A stretch of DNA of 64,000 bases from Anagrus nilaparvatae (GCA_022575985.1 JAKSXM010000247.1:7463501-7527500); one strand, 5' to 3'. Counted from the stretch's first letter, positions 22,348 to 34,266 are shown. Translations and numbers: made by a program. Notes: generated by a model not told the origin, from the sequence alone.

Positions 22348-24691
22348 ATGGGCAAAGGAAAATTTTATTTTAATGATGACTGGATAAAATTAGATAGCAA
22401 CGGAAAACCACTATTTCCAGAACTTTATTCCTGGGTGAAAAAAATTGATGATGATCAATTTCATGTTTTATGTTCTTTATGTAAAAATGGAAAAAAAAAA
22501 TAAAGATACAAAATTCTGGGATATCTGATCTTTATTCTCACTGCAGAAAATGTAAAGAATATTTAAAGTTGGAAAAGGCACTTAAAGGTAACCAAACTTT
22601 AAATAGTTTTTCAAGCTCGAAAGCAAGCAGTCAAGGATCTGCAAATTTAAGGAACAATAATACTGACAATAAAGATATTGAACCTGATCGGTGTGGAAAT
22701 AACAATATAGAGATTGAAAATTTAGAATCAAATTCTTCTGTTAAAAATTCCAAACCTGAATCATCTTTATCTAACTTTTTATGTAAAGAGGGTGTTGCAA
22801 AAGCAGAAATATTATTTTCAATGACTCAAGTTTACAAGAAAGGTTCTACAAGATTATTTGCAACTTTTGCTGATTTAATACCTGTCATGTTTCCTGATAG
22901 TGATATTTCAAAAAAATTTACAATGCAAAAGGATAAAGTAAGTTATGTTATTACTTATGGCCTAGGTCCTTTTTTCAAGAGGAATTGACTCAATACGTAT
23001 CAAAATGCAAATATTATGCCATCTCATTTGACGAAAGTCTCAATAAAGTCGCTCAAAATGGGTAAATGGATATAGTCTGTCGTTTTTGGAGAGATGAGCA
23101 TATTGAAACTCACTATATAACATCAACCTTTTTGCATGAACAGACAGCTGAAGATCTTTTATCGGTATTCAAGGAAGCATTACTTAAATTGGGTATAAGT
23201 TTGAAAAGAATCCTTCAGGTTTCCATGGATGGGCCTAAAGTGAACCTCAAATTTTTAAGAGATTTTAAAACTTATTTAAAAAATGATTACCCAGATAATT
23301 TTAAATTAATTGACTTCGGTTCTGGTTCACTGCATGTTGTTAACGGGGCTTATAAGGCTGCACACGATAAGTCCCCTTAGAAAATAAATAATTTTTTACG
23401 TAGTTTATACTACTATTTTAAAGACTTTCCAAGTCGCCGTGGACTTTACATTAAATTTGCAAATTCAAAGATTTTCCCATTGAAATTTTGTGCTATTCGA
23501 TAGACGGAAAATGGAGACGTAATGGAACGAGCAAAAACAATGTTGCCCAATTTAAAAGATTTTTGGGTTCATATTTCTGAAAATCCACTTAAATCCAAAA
23601 ATTTCTTCAATATTAAATCATTTTTAGAAGATAAGCTGTTAGAAGCTAAACTATCTTTCATGATATTAATTTCTAGGGAACTGGAAAATTTTTTAATAAA
23701 ATATCAAAGTAATCGACCACTGTTGCCATTCATGTATGCTGATTTGTTTCACTTAATGAAAAATTTTTTAGAACGTATTGCTAAAGATGATTTTCTAGAT
23801 ACAATAAAATGTGCACGTGATTTTTTAAAAATTAATTTTGATGATAAAGTAAATGAAAAAAATTTTTTATCAGATGCTAAAATAGATGCTGGATTTGGAG
23901 TTCAACAAGCCACTCAAAATATGAAAGAAAAAGATGTTACAAATTTTAAAAAAGAGTGTAAATTATTTATCATACAAATTTTAAAAAAATTACAAGATCG
24001 AAGTCCTCTCTTATACAAATTTGTAAGTGGTGCTAGTTGCTTATCACCTTTTGTCATGCAAGTGAGAAAAACTGCAAATTTCCGAATTAAAATTGCATTA
24101 GAATATCTAGTTGATTGTAACATTTTTACAGTGACTCAGGCTGACAAAGTTAAATCTGAGTATAAAGAGTTTATTTCCAATTCAAACGTAAAGAAAAAAT
24201 TGAAAAGTTTTGACATTGAGAAAGATAGCTTAGATATTTTTTTAATCACTATTTGTATTGAATTAAAATCTTCAGATGATTTTATTGAATTTAAAAAAGT
24301 AATTTTAGTATTATTTCATGGGAATGCTGCTGTAGAAAGAAGCTTTAGTTACAATGAAGAATTTTTAGTAGAAAATCTACAAGAAGACAGTTTAATAGCG
24401 CAAAGATCTGTGCACGATTATATTTTATCAAAAGGTGGAAAAATTAAGAATTTTACAATTTCAAAACAAATGATAACAGCTTTTAGAAATTCTTCTTCTA
24501 AAAGGGTAGCGGCTCTAGAAAAGAAAAGAATTGATGAAAATGAAAATAATATTAGAAAAAGGAAAGCTACTGATGAAATTAAAATTCTAAAATCTAAGAA
24601 ACAGCGAGCTATTGATTCTCAAGTTACGGCTTCCGAAGAAATAGCTGAATGTGACAGCGAAATTAAAAAATTAGAAAATTTGATAAAGTAG
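22348..24691 (+). pseudogene. hAT-like transposase with zinc-finger N-terminus, broken
   Basis: The N-terminus (ATG at 22348) has a C-x2-C motif (FHVLCSLCKNG) and then HCRKC, typical of a BED/TTF-type zinc finger. The middle contains YYAISFDESLNKVAQNG and LQVSMDGPKVNLKFL, which match hAT-type catalytic-domain proteins. The C-terminus at 24,318-24,420 has the hATC dimerisation segment (FHGNAAVERSFSYN), followed by a charged coiled tail. It is interrupted by stops at about 22,501 and 23,063, a one-base frame change at about 22,972, and TAG codons at about 23,379 and 23,502. The last 389-codon stretch remains open. It could be a dead transposon or a formerly domesticated hAT gene; no terminal repeats were identified. 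Confidence 0.8.
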
Positions 24692-25610
24692 TAAATGCAA
24701 ACAGATCCTTTTGTAATGTGTAAATTAATGAATGATTATTTTATAGTTTTATCTAAATTTATAATTTTTATATATATGTTTCAAATGATCATAAATTTTA
24801 TTTCATCCAAAAATTTATAAAATTTTATTTATTTAAATATTTTTGAACCAATTTTGTTAAATTTCTTTGAAAGAAAATAAAATATAATTATGAAATATGA
24901 AGTGTAAAAATTATTAATATAGAAATTAATGTAGAATTGCAAATGAATATACTAAATATATAGTTAAGGGTCGTTTTACCTAAATATGTCGATATTTTAG
25001 CTGATTTTCAAGGTAGGATTGTGAAATAACGGATAGAGATATTTGAATCAAATTTTTTTTATTGTTTAGAAATATATTAACCCTTATTCGACACACTTTC
25101 TTTGTGAGAAATATTCGACATACTGGGATCATATGCACCCCAAAGATAAAAGCGATGTTAAAAGTTGTCTATTATTATTATTATTAGTATTATTGTTTTT
25201 TTTTGTTTTATAATGTGTTTTTTCTTATGTCGAATAGGTTATTTAGTAAAAAATTTAGTATTTATATCAAAAAAATTAAAAAATGTTAAAAAAATATGAA
25301 AAAAAAACCAAAATTTGAAAATATCTCATAACATTTTTAATTTTAATTATTTTGACCTAAAAATTTAGGTAAAACAGTATCTTATATATCACTATATGAA
25401 AAAAATTTTAAATTTAGGATCTATGAAAAAAAAGGTATTTATTCTGAATTTTGAAAATTGGATTTTTTCGAAAAAATAAAAAAATAATTTTTGCTTTATT
25501 GAACGAATATTTTATTATTTTCATGATTTTTTTTATTATTTTACATAAAATGTTATAAAAAATAACTAACAAATTATATTACAAGCAATTTTTGATTATA
25601 TGTCATTTGC

Positions 25611-26492
25611 TTACTCACCGCAACATTCTTCACAAATTGTGTAACTGTGTTCATCACAAATGGGGCGAGAACAACTTGCGCAGCCTTTTCTGCATTTTTT
25701 GTCTTTTTTTCTTGGGCATAAAGTACACCTTCTTTGATATGCATTATGAATTCTCTGTAAAGGCCTTTCGGTAAATAAGTTATCGTCACTTTGTAAAATT
25801 GCCGCGATACCAACTTTGATATCCCGCCGTAATGTGGTAACAGTATACCTTTGCTTCAAATAGGGAGTGACAAGATGAATATATAGTTCTTCAAGACATT
25901 GTACAGCCGTTGTTTTTTTATTCACTCCACTATTTTTTAATTTGCACTTTAGCAAAATCCTGGCATTTACAATCGCTTGATCTAAAATTCCATAAAAATA
26001 TCTACATGGCCATCTATTTGTTCTTCCACTGACGGTGTTAGAATGGACCAGTTTGTCAAAATTGTCAGTCCCTCCTTTTGTTGCATTGTAGTGTAAAACA
26101 ATATTTGGTTTTCCATTTGTAAGATCTTCAACCTGCATTAAAGATGAAACCACTAAAACAATTTTTTTACATTTTTTCTTTTTTGGAGCGTACGAAAGAA
26201 GGGTCAAATCTTTAGTATGGCAAAACTTTGTTGCTGGTCGATCTTTTGGAGCTACTAACATTTCAGCTGGAATTTCTCTTTTATTTTTACGCAAAGTTCC
26301 AGTTATTTTTATTTTATATGGTTCTTTCAACATACGTTCAAGTAACGGTATAGACGTATACCAATTATTACAGGTTACAGTGCGGTTACTTCCATAAATA
26401 GATTTAGTTACTAACCGAAAATAATATTTAGGAACAGATTCTTCTGCGGGTATGATAGCTGAATTTTTACCTATATAAGGTACAGCATCAAT
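25611..26492 (-). pseudogene. piggyBac transposase, C-terminal exon
   Basis: This exon is open from the splice acceptor to the stop at 25611. It has the TCNNWYTSIPLL block, then KGGTDNFDKL with two acidic residues of the catalytic set, then RWPCRYFYGILDQAIVNARI. It ends with a cysteine-rich zinc-binding tail (RCTLCPRKKDKKCRKGCASC through CEECC), known in the family to contact the transposon ends. The position usually occupied by the second catalytic Asp (TCDNW in piggyBac) is Asn here (codon at 26367-26369). Together with upstream stops this copy is catalytically dead even though its last exon is intact. Confidence 0.9.
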
Positions 26493-26548
26493 CTAAAAAC
26501 AAAAAATTTTTGTGAATTTGAAAAACAATTTTTTACATGTGTAAATAC
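26493..26548 (-). other. 56-bp GT-AG intron in the piggyBac transposase
   Basis: On the minus strand, ATG|GTATTTAC at 26548 and TTTTTAG|ATT at 26493 bound 56 bp of AT-rich sequence with a pyrimidine tract. Removing it keeps the frame (phase 0) and joins SYM to IDAVPYIGK, the junction expected in piggyBac proteins. Retained intron reading would end in a stop after about 15 codons. Confidence 0.8.
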
Positions 26549-27206
26549 CATGTAAGAAGTTTCTGCATCGTTCAGGCTAATAATTTTTAATCTATATTTA
26601 TCTGGTTTATCTTTCATGTAAACACGGAAGATACAACGACCCCTAAAACTTAGGAGTTGCTCATCTACTGTGCATGTGCTACTAGGAGTATAATTTGTTC
26701 TGCAATTATTGATGAATATGTCCCACAATTGACGCATAGGTGAAAATCGATCGTTTTCATCTCGTGTATCTGTATTGTCAAAACGCAGACAAGATGTTAA
26801 AAAACTAAATCTGCTTTTTGAAAAAACGCATCTGTAAAAGGTGATACCATTTTTTTTATCCCATAAACGATCGTCATTAATCTAAGATGACTTCCACAGA
26901 CCAGTGTAGTATAGAACTCCGATATATGCTTTCATTTCTAATTCATCTGTATGGTGATGATAGCTCTCCTGTCGATCCATAGCTACCAATAAACAACATT
27001 CTTTTTCTATTTTTTTATTTGTACATTCTACTATGATGTCCATCATCTCTTTATTGAAAAGACAACTCCAAATTTCTTCAAGCGTATTAGCATTCAAAGC
27101 ATCACCTGCTGGCACAGGTATTGGTGGAGGAATAGCATCCGAATTTCGATCTGCGAAATAAATTACATTATTATATACCATTCTAAGGTACAGCAGCGAC
27201 GAGTGT
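26549..27206 (-). pseudogene. piggyBac transposase, N-terminal/central exon
   Basis: The segment EIWSCLFNKEMMDIIVECTN and then ELEMKAYIGVLYYTGLW is the conserved N-terminal part of the DDE_Tnp_1_7 domain. After a TAG at 26882-26884 the same frame continues through DDRLWDKKNGITFYRCVFS to TVDEQLLSFRGR, which contains the first catalytic Asp, and on to TSYM at a splice donor. A separate acidic upstream exon lies at about 27450-27744, with two early stops (after 4 codons and after about 17) and the basic stretch RSRARGRP. The intron between them (about 27207-27449) is inferred from GT and AG sites; its phase does not quite fit, so the junction is uncertain. Confidence 0.85.
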
Positions 27207-28191
27207 CTACGCCATGAAATATATAAAATTTCATATATATTTATCAGGCAGGTGTCGATAATGAAGTGAATTTTTTTTTAGAGAAAGGGAGACAAAAGAG
27301 AGAAAATTAAAATAAGTAGGGAGATTTATGAAACAAGAAACAGCTGTTTCAGAACACGTGAAAAAAACGTTCTTCATCGTTAAAAATGACAAATAAATGT
27401 TTATTTGTTCAGTGGAAAAACATAAAAAAATTAATCAGAAACTACACACCTGATATACGACTAACGCTTCCAGTGCCCCATTCATAATTATTCTTCCCTT
27501 TCAATTTTGCACATGGGCGTCCTCGAGCACGAGACCTTAAAAGACGTGAATTCAAAGATACGTTCTCCATTTCTATGTCATCATCCTCATCATCTGTTTC
27601 AGACTCTGCAGATGTACCAGTATAGTCTTCATCATCATCTGAAATACCTTCAATTTCACTATCATTACTAAAATTTTCTAAAGTTTACTCGTCTTCAGCA
27701 AGTAATTCTTCGCATATACGTCGTGAACGTTAATTATACTCCATCTAATTTTCAAAAAACTCTTTGAAAAAACGAAAAAAAAAAAAATACGGTAATAATA
27801 TAACTATATACCTACCTTATGGTTAAGTATAAACCAAAAAAAAAACGTTAAAAATATTAAATAAAAAATTTAAATTTTCACGTATTCGATACACTGGGGT
27901 GCAGGTGATCCCAAACGACTTTGGCGAGCTACCAAACAGCTACTGATGGCCCAAACATAATTTTATTGTACTGTGAAATAAATTTAACTAATAAAAAGTC
28001 GGTAGATGGCACCCTGGACCCATTTTTACTAGATATAAGTACTTAAAAATCGCGCTACTTTTTCGTGGGATCGTATGATCCCAGTGTGTCGAACAAGGGT
28101 TAATAATTAAAAAAAATCTAAATATACAAAAATCTAAAACATACAAATCTAAAACATACAAAAAAAAAATTGGTAAGACTTAAAACCCGTA

Positions 28192-28353
28192 ATTTCGGGA
28201 TGACGTCGAGTTTTTTCAAAAAAATTAATTAGGAACAAAATGGCGGCTACACAAAGTTAAAATGAAAAAAAAAGCCTATAATTTTTGGGCAAAAGCAGCT
28301 GTAAAAATTTTTTGAGAACATAAAAAAAAAAAAACTCGACGTCATCCCGAAAT
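28192..28353. repeat. Hairpin with ATTTCGGGATGACGTCGAG arms
   Basis: ATTTCGGGATGACGTCGAG plus an adjoining T-run at 28192 is the perfect complement of the segment ending at 28353. The 25-bp arms enclose about 110 bp. The arm includes the palindromic GACGTC. It lies inside the outer TTAA element, between piggyBac and that element's right end. It may be a small MITE or a structural feature of the host element. Confidence 0.75.
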
Positions 28354-29126
28354 TAGTGCATTTATTAAGTTGCTTAGTAAATTTAAAGTAAATCGGTGCA
28401 GAAGTTATCGCGTAATCGTGTACATGGTTTTCAAAGACGTTGTTTCGAGTAAAACGACTTTGAAGTTTTGGAATAATTTTTTCGGTACTTTTAGTTATTA
28501 AATTATTAATTTTTTTTTTTATTACGTAAAGGAACTCACAAAAAATATATTAGACCAAAAAAATTAAAATCAGTTGAGTAGTTTTAAAGAAATCTTGATT
28601 AGAAGGTGTAAAAACATAGTTTTCTAAATAAGAATAAAAATTTTTTTTTCGTAGAAATTTAACAAAACATTTTATTTTTTGTATATTTAAGTATACTTAT
28701 AAGTTATCAGTGATTTTTGAGCCATAAAGTTATCCTTCCGGTTTTCATACTGAACCTGTAGCTGATTTTACCCCTACTGCTGGGCCGATTTGCTATTTTT
28801 TATCATTTTCGCACGGCTAAATTTGGCGTCATAAACAATCGCGAATATCAGCTAAATTTGCTCATAATTTCTATCAGTGACCGGTTCCGACATAATTTCT
28901 AACTTTTTAACAATAGTTAGAAGATATGTAAGATAATAATAGAGCTATACCGTTAAATTTTATCAAAAGTACGTTTGACGGTGCGCGCAAAAAAGGCCAA
29001 AAAATATGCTTAGGGGGGAGGATTTGAAAATAAATTTTTTTTACATACTCTTGAGACATATATAAAGTAATTAACAGAAAAAAAAAATCGATTATCAAAA
29101 AAAAGTTTAGGTAAAATGACCCTTAA

Positions 29127-30062
29127 TAGCAGCAAAAAATTAAAAAAAACATTGTATATATTATATATATATAATATATTGTTAGTACTTTAGTTAAATT
29201 TGATTAATATTTTCGTAAGATCAGTAACAACTTTTAAATGATTTTTTTATAATTGGAATTTACGAAATTCGAATTAAAGAAAATTTTTATCACTTATAGT
29301 TTAAGATTAAACGAATTATAATAATTTGAAACTAATAAAGGGCATTATAAAAAAATGAAAATGATTATGATGTGAAAAAAGAAAACTAAGATAATGTATT
29401 GAGGATTGTAATAACTATTTCGTCCCTTGATTTAAAACAATTTTGCATATGATGGACAAAGAATCCGTCTCCCTAGAATAGAAAATAGGCCTTTTTGTCC
29501 TTTCTTACGAAAAAATTATATAGTTTCCCAAGTATGTAATTATTAAAATTACGTTTCTTTTTAAAATGAGAATTTTATAATATTGTACGTTTAAACAGTG
29601 TATGGAGTTAAAAATGAAATTTTATACCAAAACCACCACTTTATGCAGTTGTTGCCAGTTTTACCTCGCGAAAACTGCAGTGAAACATTGAGATATTTTT
29701 ACTCGTGGACAACTTTATGTAGTAATGTCTAGTTTAAGATCTTGTAATAGCTTAAAAACATTTGTAACAGATAAAAAAAAGTAAAAAATTAAAAAATATA
29801 GTCTTTAAAGAAATGTGTGTATAATTAACTCAAATTATATTTTATTTTGAAAATATTCTTTAAAATAAAATGTTTATTCCCCACATTTTGAAAAAATCCC
29901 AACCAAAATATAATTAATTGTATCAGAGAATCTTTTGCATTATTTTTAGGCTTTCTTTTATGAATATATTATTACAAAATGAATATATTATTATACATTC
30001 TTGGGTGTTTTTACAAATTGTCTAATTATGTTTATGAACCAGATGTAATTTTTAATTTCTAG
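29127..30062. other. AT-rich, probably intronic
   Basis: No gene or repeat is supported. It ends in a pyrimidine-rich tract with TAATTTCTAG at 30,053-30,062, which serves as the splice acceptor of the next exon. Confidence 0.5.
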
Positions 30063-30482
30063 ACAACCCAGACAAACTTGGATGTTTTTCAAAGTATTTT
30101 TGAATTAAATTCACAAATATTTCATCCTGTAAGAACATCTAAGTCATTACTATCACATTGGCAGCTTATGAAGCAATATCATTTGTTATCTGATCAAGTA
30201 GTACAAAGCTTACCTCGTGGAGAGCATGTGTTAAATTTTTCTGATGCTGAGGAAATGATTAATGATACAGAATTAATAGATCAGAATGTCGAATATCTCG
30301 ACGAGGAAATGCAAGGTCGAGACATAAAAAATAAAAAAGAAACAAGGATAACTGAAAACGAACTCGTTAAATGGCAGGTACTTGTTGATACAGTTGTTGG
30401 TACAAATGCTATAGAATTTGACAACCAAACGTTAGCTATTTTGCGAGGAAGACTTGTGCGATATCTTATGAGATCACGTGAG
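30063..30482 (+). CDS. MCRS1: Internal exon of microspherule protein 1 (MCRS1) homologue
   Basis: The exon is bounded by an AG acceptor (30061-30062) and a GAG|GTAAGC donor (30482/30483). It is exactly 140 codons with phase 0 at both ends and no stop. The translation contains SLLSHWQLMKQYHLLSDQ, HVLNFSDAEEMINDTEL, KWQVLVDTVVG and FDNQTLAILRGRLVRYLMRS, blocks I recognise from animal MCRS1 (Rcd5 in Drosophila). In that family they lie just before the C-terminal FHA domain, which would start in the next exon. MCRS1 is a nuclear protein of the NSL histone acetyltransferase and INO80 complexes. No other exon of it could be found in the window, so introns may be many kilobases long and packed with transposons. 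An isolated duplicated exon is the alternative. Confidence 0.8.
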
Positions 30483-31569
30483 GTAAGCTTAAGCGTTAAT
30501 TAATTTGACATAGTTTTGTTTTAGTAAAAAAGATATAATTTGCAAATGATAAAGTCTAAAATTTTTGTGAATGAATCTAGCATTTTAGTATTCGTAATTT
30601 GTGTACTATTTTAGTACTGTAGACTTAGAGACTTTAAGACCTGTTATGAATCATATTATATGGCTATTGGTTTCATATTTTAAACTTTGTTTTATCAACT
30701 GGATACGTAATTTTATTTTGTATTTTTTAATCTAAAGAATTCAAGGTATCATGATAAAATATAATTAAATAATTTTCAGTGGGGCTTCACTATAATAGTT
30801 TATAGTGGAAGCAATATATATTGAAAATAATCATTTTTAAATAAACAATTGTGCGTTTGACTCCTGGATATGCAAAATCTAGTTTTAACAAACTTCAAAA
30901 ATATTTTATAAAAAGGTTAATTTTAAAATTAAATTAATTTTTAAAGGTACCTCCGTTTTGAATAAAAATTTAAGAGAACACGTTAGAATTGATGACGAAT
31001 GGAACATCAAATACAACTGTAAAATTTTTCAATTGTATCGAGATATTTCTATTTTTGTTAAAAATTTTAAAAAATTTTATTAAGTTCAAAAACACTAAAA
31101 ATTAAATATTTTAAAACTACAATAGCAGACCTGCAGACTTTTTTCCCTTAGGTAAATTGGTTTAATGGATCTTTAGTTATAAAATTAAAATAAAAATAAA
31201 TTTTCAAATGTATAAAATAGTAAGATATATTGACGCGCCAAAATATATCAGCCAGCTGAATAATTAAAAAAAAAAAATAAAAAAATAAAGATTTTTTTTA
31301 TCTTGAATTTTCAGAAAACTTGGTTATCCATTTTTTTTTTTTGAAAATTCGTCAAACGGTTCTATCGATGTCCTAACAATCCTGCGATGTCATATACTAT
31401 GATTGATCTATAGTCCTAATTTTTGGTTCATAGAATGATTATTCTGGTAAATCTTTACAATCAGCTTTCCATGGATATATTGCAGCAATTAGGCTCATAT
31501 ATCTTTCCTAAAGCTTACCATTGTTCAATATCAGTCTCGCGTCAACATCTAAAAATAGAAAAAATCTTT
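30483..31569. other. AT-rich, presumed intron, no gene seen
   Basis: It follows the MCRS1 splice donor. I searched by eye for an FHA-domain exon and found none. There are only scattered A/T homopolymers and short non-homologous frames. Confidence 0.45.
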
Positions 31570-32389
31570 AAAAATACCCTGCCAACTAGCTGGCACTGAG
31601 GTTCCTCAAACAATGGGCTGTAATCTTAATTTACAAAAAATATTATTGATTACAACCATGCAATTATACCTACATTTTTCGTTTTTAGTAGCTGGTAAAG
31701 TAGATTATTAAGATCATTTTGTTATTAAAGTGAAAATTCTAGCGTCCATGGATTGGTCGCGCCGGCGTTAATGGATTTTAAATCATTTTTGCATAATTAA
31801 AAAGAGAGAAATATAAAAAAAGCTAATTTTATTTTTTTTTATAAAAGAAATGGTTGGTAACGATGCGAAAATTACAAATATTCGCTCAATTATTATAAAA
31901 AGATAGGAGTTTTTACCAGAATTTATAATAATTTCTTATAATTTATTTTCTCAGTGTACTCCTTGCATTTGACCAATCTTCCGCAACAATGATAATAATA
32001 ATAATAATAATATTTTGTAATAAAAAAAATAGCCACATTAATTGCTTCAAGATTTTAACATTATTTATATTATTTCTATTAATCACAAAATAATAAATTA
32101 TTTAATTCTATAAATTGTTTGATTCTTTAAAAAATGCCAATATAACTTTTAAATCTTAACTTTAAAATGCAAACATAACCATTTAATATTTTTAGGCTGT
32201 TTATTATTTTTTATAATTTCATTAAGCTGCATACATAAATAAACATAGCAACAAACAAAATAATCCGAGGAAGTCAAAAAGAGGCAAGATTTCCATCATT
32301 TTTTCTTGTGTGATATAATTTATATCAAAATAAAAAAAAAAATTGTGATCGGTTACAAAAAATTACTATAAACTAAATTTCTAAAACTT

Positions 32390-34080
32390 GTACTCTCATT
32401 AAAATAAATTAGATATGTCAAATACGAAAAATAAATTTGATGTTTTATGTATTTTTTTGTAACGAAGATTTTGGAGAAAAAAATTTTCAAAGAATTAATT
32501 ATCAGATTCAAGATATCGAGTAAAAATCATACTTTCAAGTATAAGTACTTTCATGGAAATAAATGAGGTATTGCATCCAAATTAAAAAAAAAAAAAGTAT
32601 TTTGAGATTTTTTTAATAAAAAAATTTTTGGAAAAAAAAGTTAGGTATTCGTTCGATAATAAATTGTTTTGGAATATCACTGGTTACAATATTTTGAAAT
32701 ATTAGTACTTTCATAGAATTAAAAGAGGTATTACACCAAAAAAATATTGCAATTTTTTTTATTTTTCTTTTTTTTTAATTTAGATAATAAAAATTTTGAA
32801 AAAATTAAGTATCAATTCCAAAAAATTACTGTAAACGAGGTTCTTAAAACTAGTACTTCCATGGAAATAAATTAGGTACTACGTCCAAAAAGAAAAAAAA
32901 GTTTCGTATTTTTTGTATTTTTTTGTGAAAAAAATTTTAGGAAAAAAATTTTCAAATAATTAAGTATCAGATTGGAGATATCAAGTAAAAACCATACTTT
33001 CAAGTATAAGTACTTTCATGGAAATAAATGAGGTATTACATCCGAAATAAAAAAAAAAGGGGGGGGTTTGAGATTTTTTGATAAAAAAATGTTTGGAAAA
33101 AAAATTAGGTCTTAATTCGATAATGGTTTTGAAATATCACTAGTTACAATATTTTCAGATAATTGTACTTTCATAGAATTAAATGAGGTATTACACCAAA
33201 AAAAAAAAAAAATATTGCAGTTTTTTTTATTTTTATTTTTTTTTAATTTTGACAAAAAAAATTTTGAAAAAATTAAGTATCAGATCCAAAAAATTACAAT
33301 AAACAAGGTTCTTAAAAGTAGTACTTCCATGAAAATAAATTAGGTACTAAGTCCAAAAAGAAAAAAAAAATTGGTATTTTTTGTATTTTTTTGTGAAAAA
33401 AATTTTAGAAAAAAAAATTTCAGAAAATTAAGTATCAGATTCGAGATATAGTGTAAAAACCATACTTTCAAATATAAGTACTTTCATGGAAATAAATGAG
33501 GTATTACATCCAAATTAAAAAAAAAGGGGGGGGTTTGAGATTTTTTGATAAAAAAATGTTTGAAAAAAAAATTAGGTCTTAATTCGATAATGGTTTTGAA
33601 ATATCACTAGTTATAATATTTTCAGATATTAGTACTTTCATAGAATTAAATGAGGTATTACACCCAAAAAAAAAAAAAATATTGCATTTTTTTTAATTTT
33701 TCTATTTTTTTAATTTTGACAAAAAAAATTTTGAAAAAATTAAGTATCAGATCCAAAAAATAACAATAAACAAGGTTCTTAAAACTAGTACTTCCATGGA
33801 AATAAATTAGGTACTAAGTCCAAAAAGAAAAAAAAAATTGGTATTTTTTGTATTTTTTTGTGAAAAAAATTTTTGAAAATAATTTTCAGAAAATTAAGTA
33901 TCCGATTCGAGATATCATGTAAAAACCATACTTTCAAATATAAGTACTTTCATGGAAATAAATGAGGTATTACATCCAAATCAAAAAAAAAAAAAAGTAC
34001 CTCGAGATTTTTTGGTGAAAAAATTTTTGAAAAAAAAATTAGGTCTTAATTCCATAATATTTGTGAAATATCACCGATTA
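32390..34080 (+). repeat. Trimeric higher-order tandem repeat (3 x about 155 bp)
   Basis: Three related monomers alternate: type 1 with AGTACTTTCATGGAAATAAA (starts 32544, 33009, 33477, about 33948), type 2 with AGTACTTTCATAGAATTAAA (32704, about 33163, about 33630), and type 3 with AGTACTTCCATGGAAATAAA (32852, 33320, about 33787). The trimer repeats every 465-470 bp, 3.5 times. Each monomer ends in an A/T homopolymer stretch and a GAGGTATTACA or TAGGTACTAAGTCC segment. Same-type monomers are more alike than different types, as in alpha-satellite higher-order repeats. Confidence 0.85.
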
Positions 34081-34084
34081 CATA

Positions 34085-34132
<48 letters not shown>

Positions 34133-34266
34133 CACACACACACACACACATACAGACTTTTTTTAAAAACAGGTTTTTTAGCTTCCTGGGGTCCCAAAAC
34201 GTGCTTATATGCCAAAAAATAGAAAATCAAATTTTGACCTAACACAATGGTTCCTCTTTGAGGAAC
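34081..34266 (+). repeat. Conserved core: CA microsatellite plus GGTTCCTC hairpin
   Basis: A (CA)n run (about 34088-34150) is followed by TTTTTTTAAAAACAGGTTTT, CCCAAAACGTGC, and a perfect stem-loop GGTTCCTC-TTT-GAGGAACC (about 34248-34266). The same arrangement occurs in reverse at 43571-43780. The open frames over the CA tract (poly Thr-His or Cys-Val) are artefacts. Confidence 0.75.

Larger units (their letters stand above)
25081..28099 (-). mobile_element. piggyBac transposon, 3.0 kb, TTAA-flanked
   Basis: The ends read CCCTTATTCGACACACT (left) and CCCTTGTTCGACACACT (right, reverse strand), bordered by TTAA at 25077-25080 and 28100-28103. Subterminal copies of TATTCGACATACTGGGATCA are present on the left, with a related CTGGGGTGCAGGTGATCCC at about 27,895. 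The minus strand carries the transposase in at least three exons. The full structure, including both ends, makes this the best-defined transposon in the window. Confidence 0.95.
24968..29122. mobile_element. TTAA-flanked TIR element hosting piggyBac
   Basis: GGGTCGTTTTACCTAAA (24968) is mirrored with one mismatch to 29122, and TTAA borders both ends (24964-24967 and 29123-29126). TTAA duplication is characteristic of the piggyBac superfamily. Excluding the piggyBac inserted in it, the element is about 1.1 kb and non-coding, so it is a piggyBac-type MITE. Its interior at 28104-29122 includes a strong hairpin (28192-28353) and AT-rich sequence. Confidence 0.8.
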
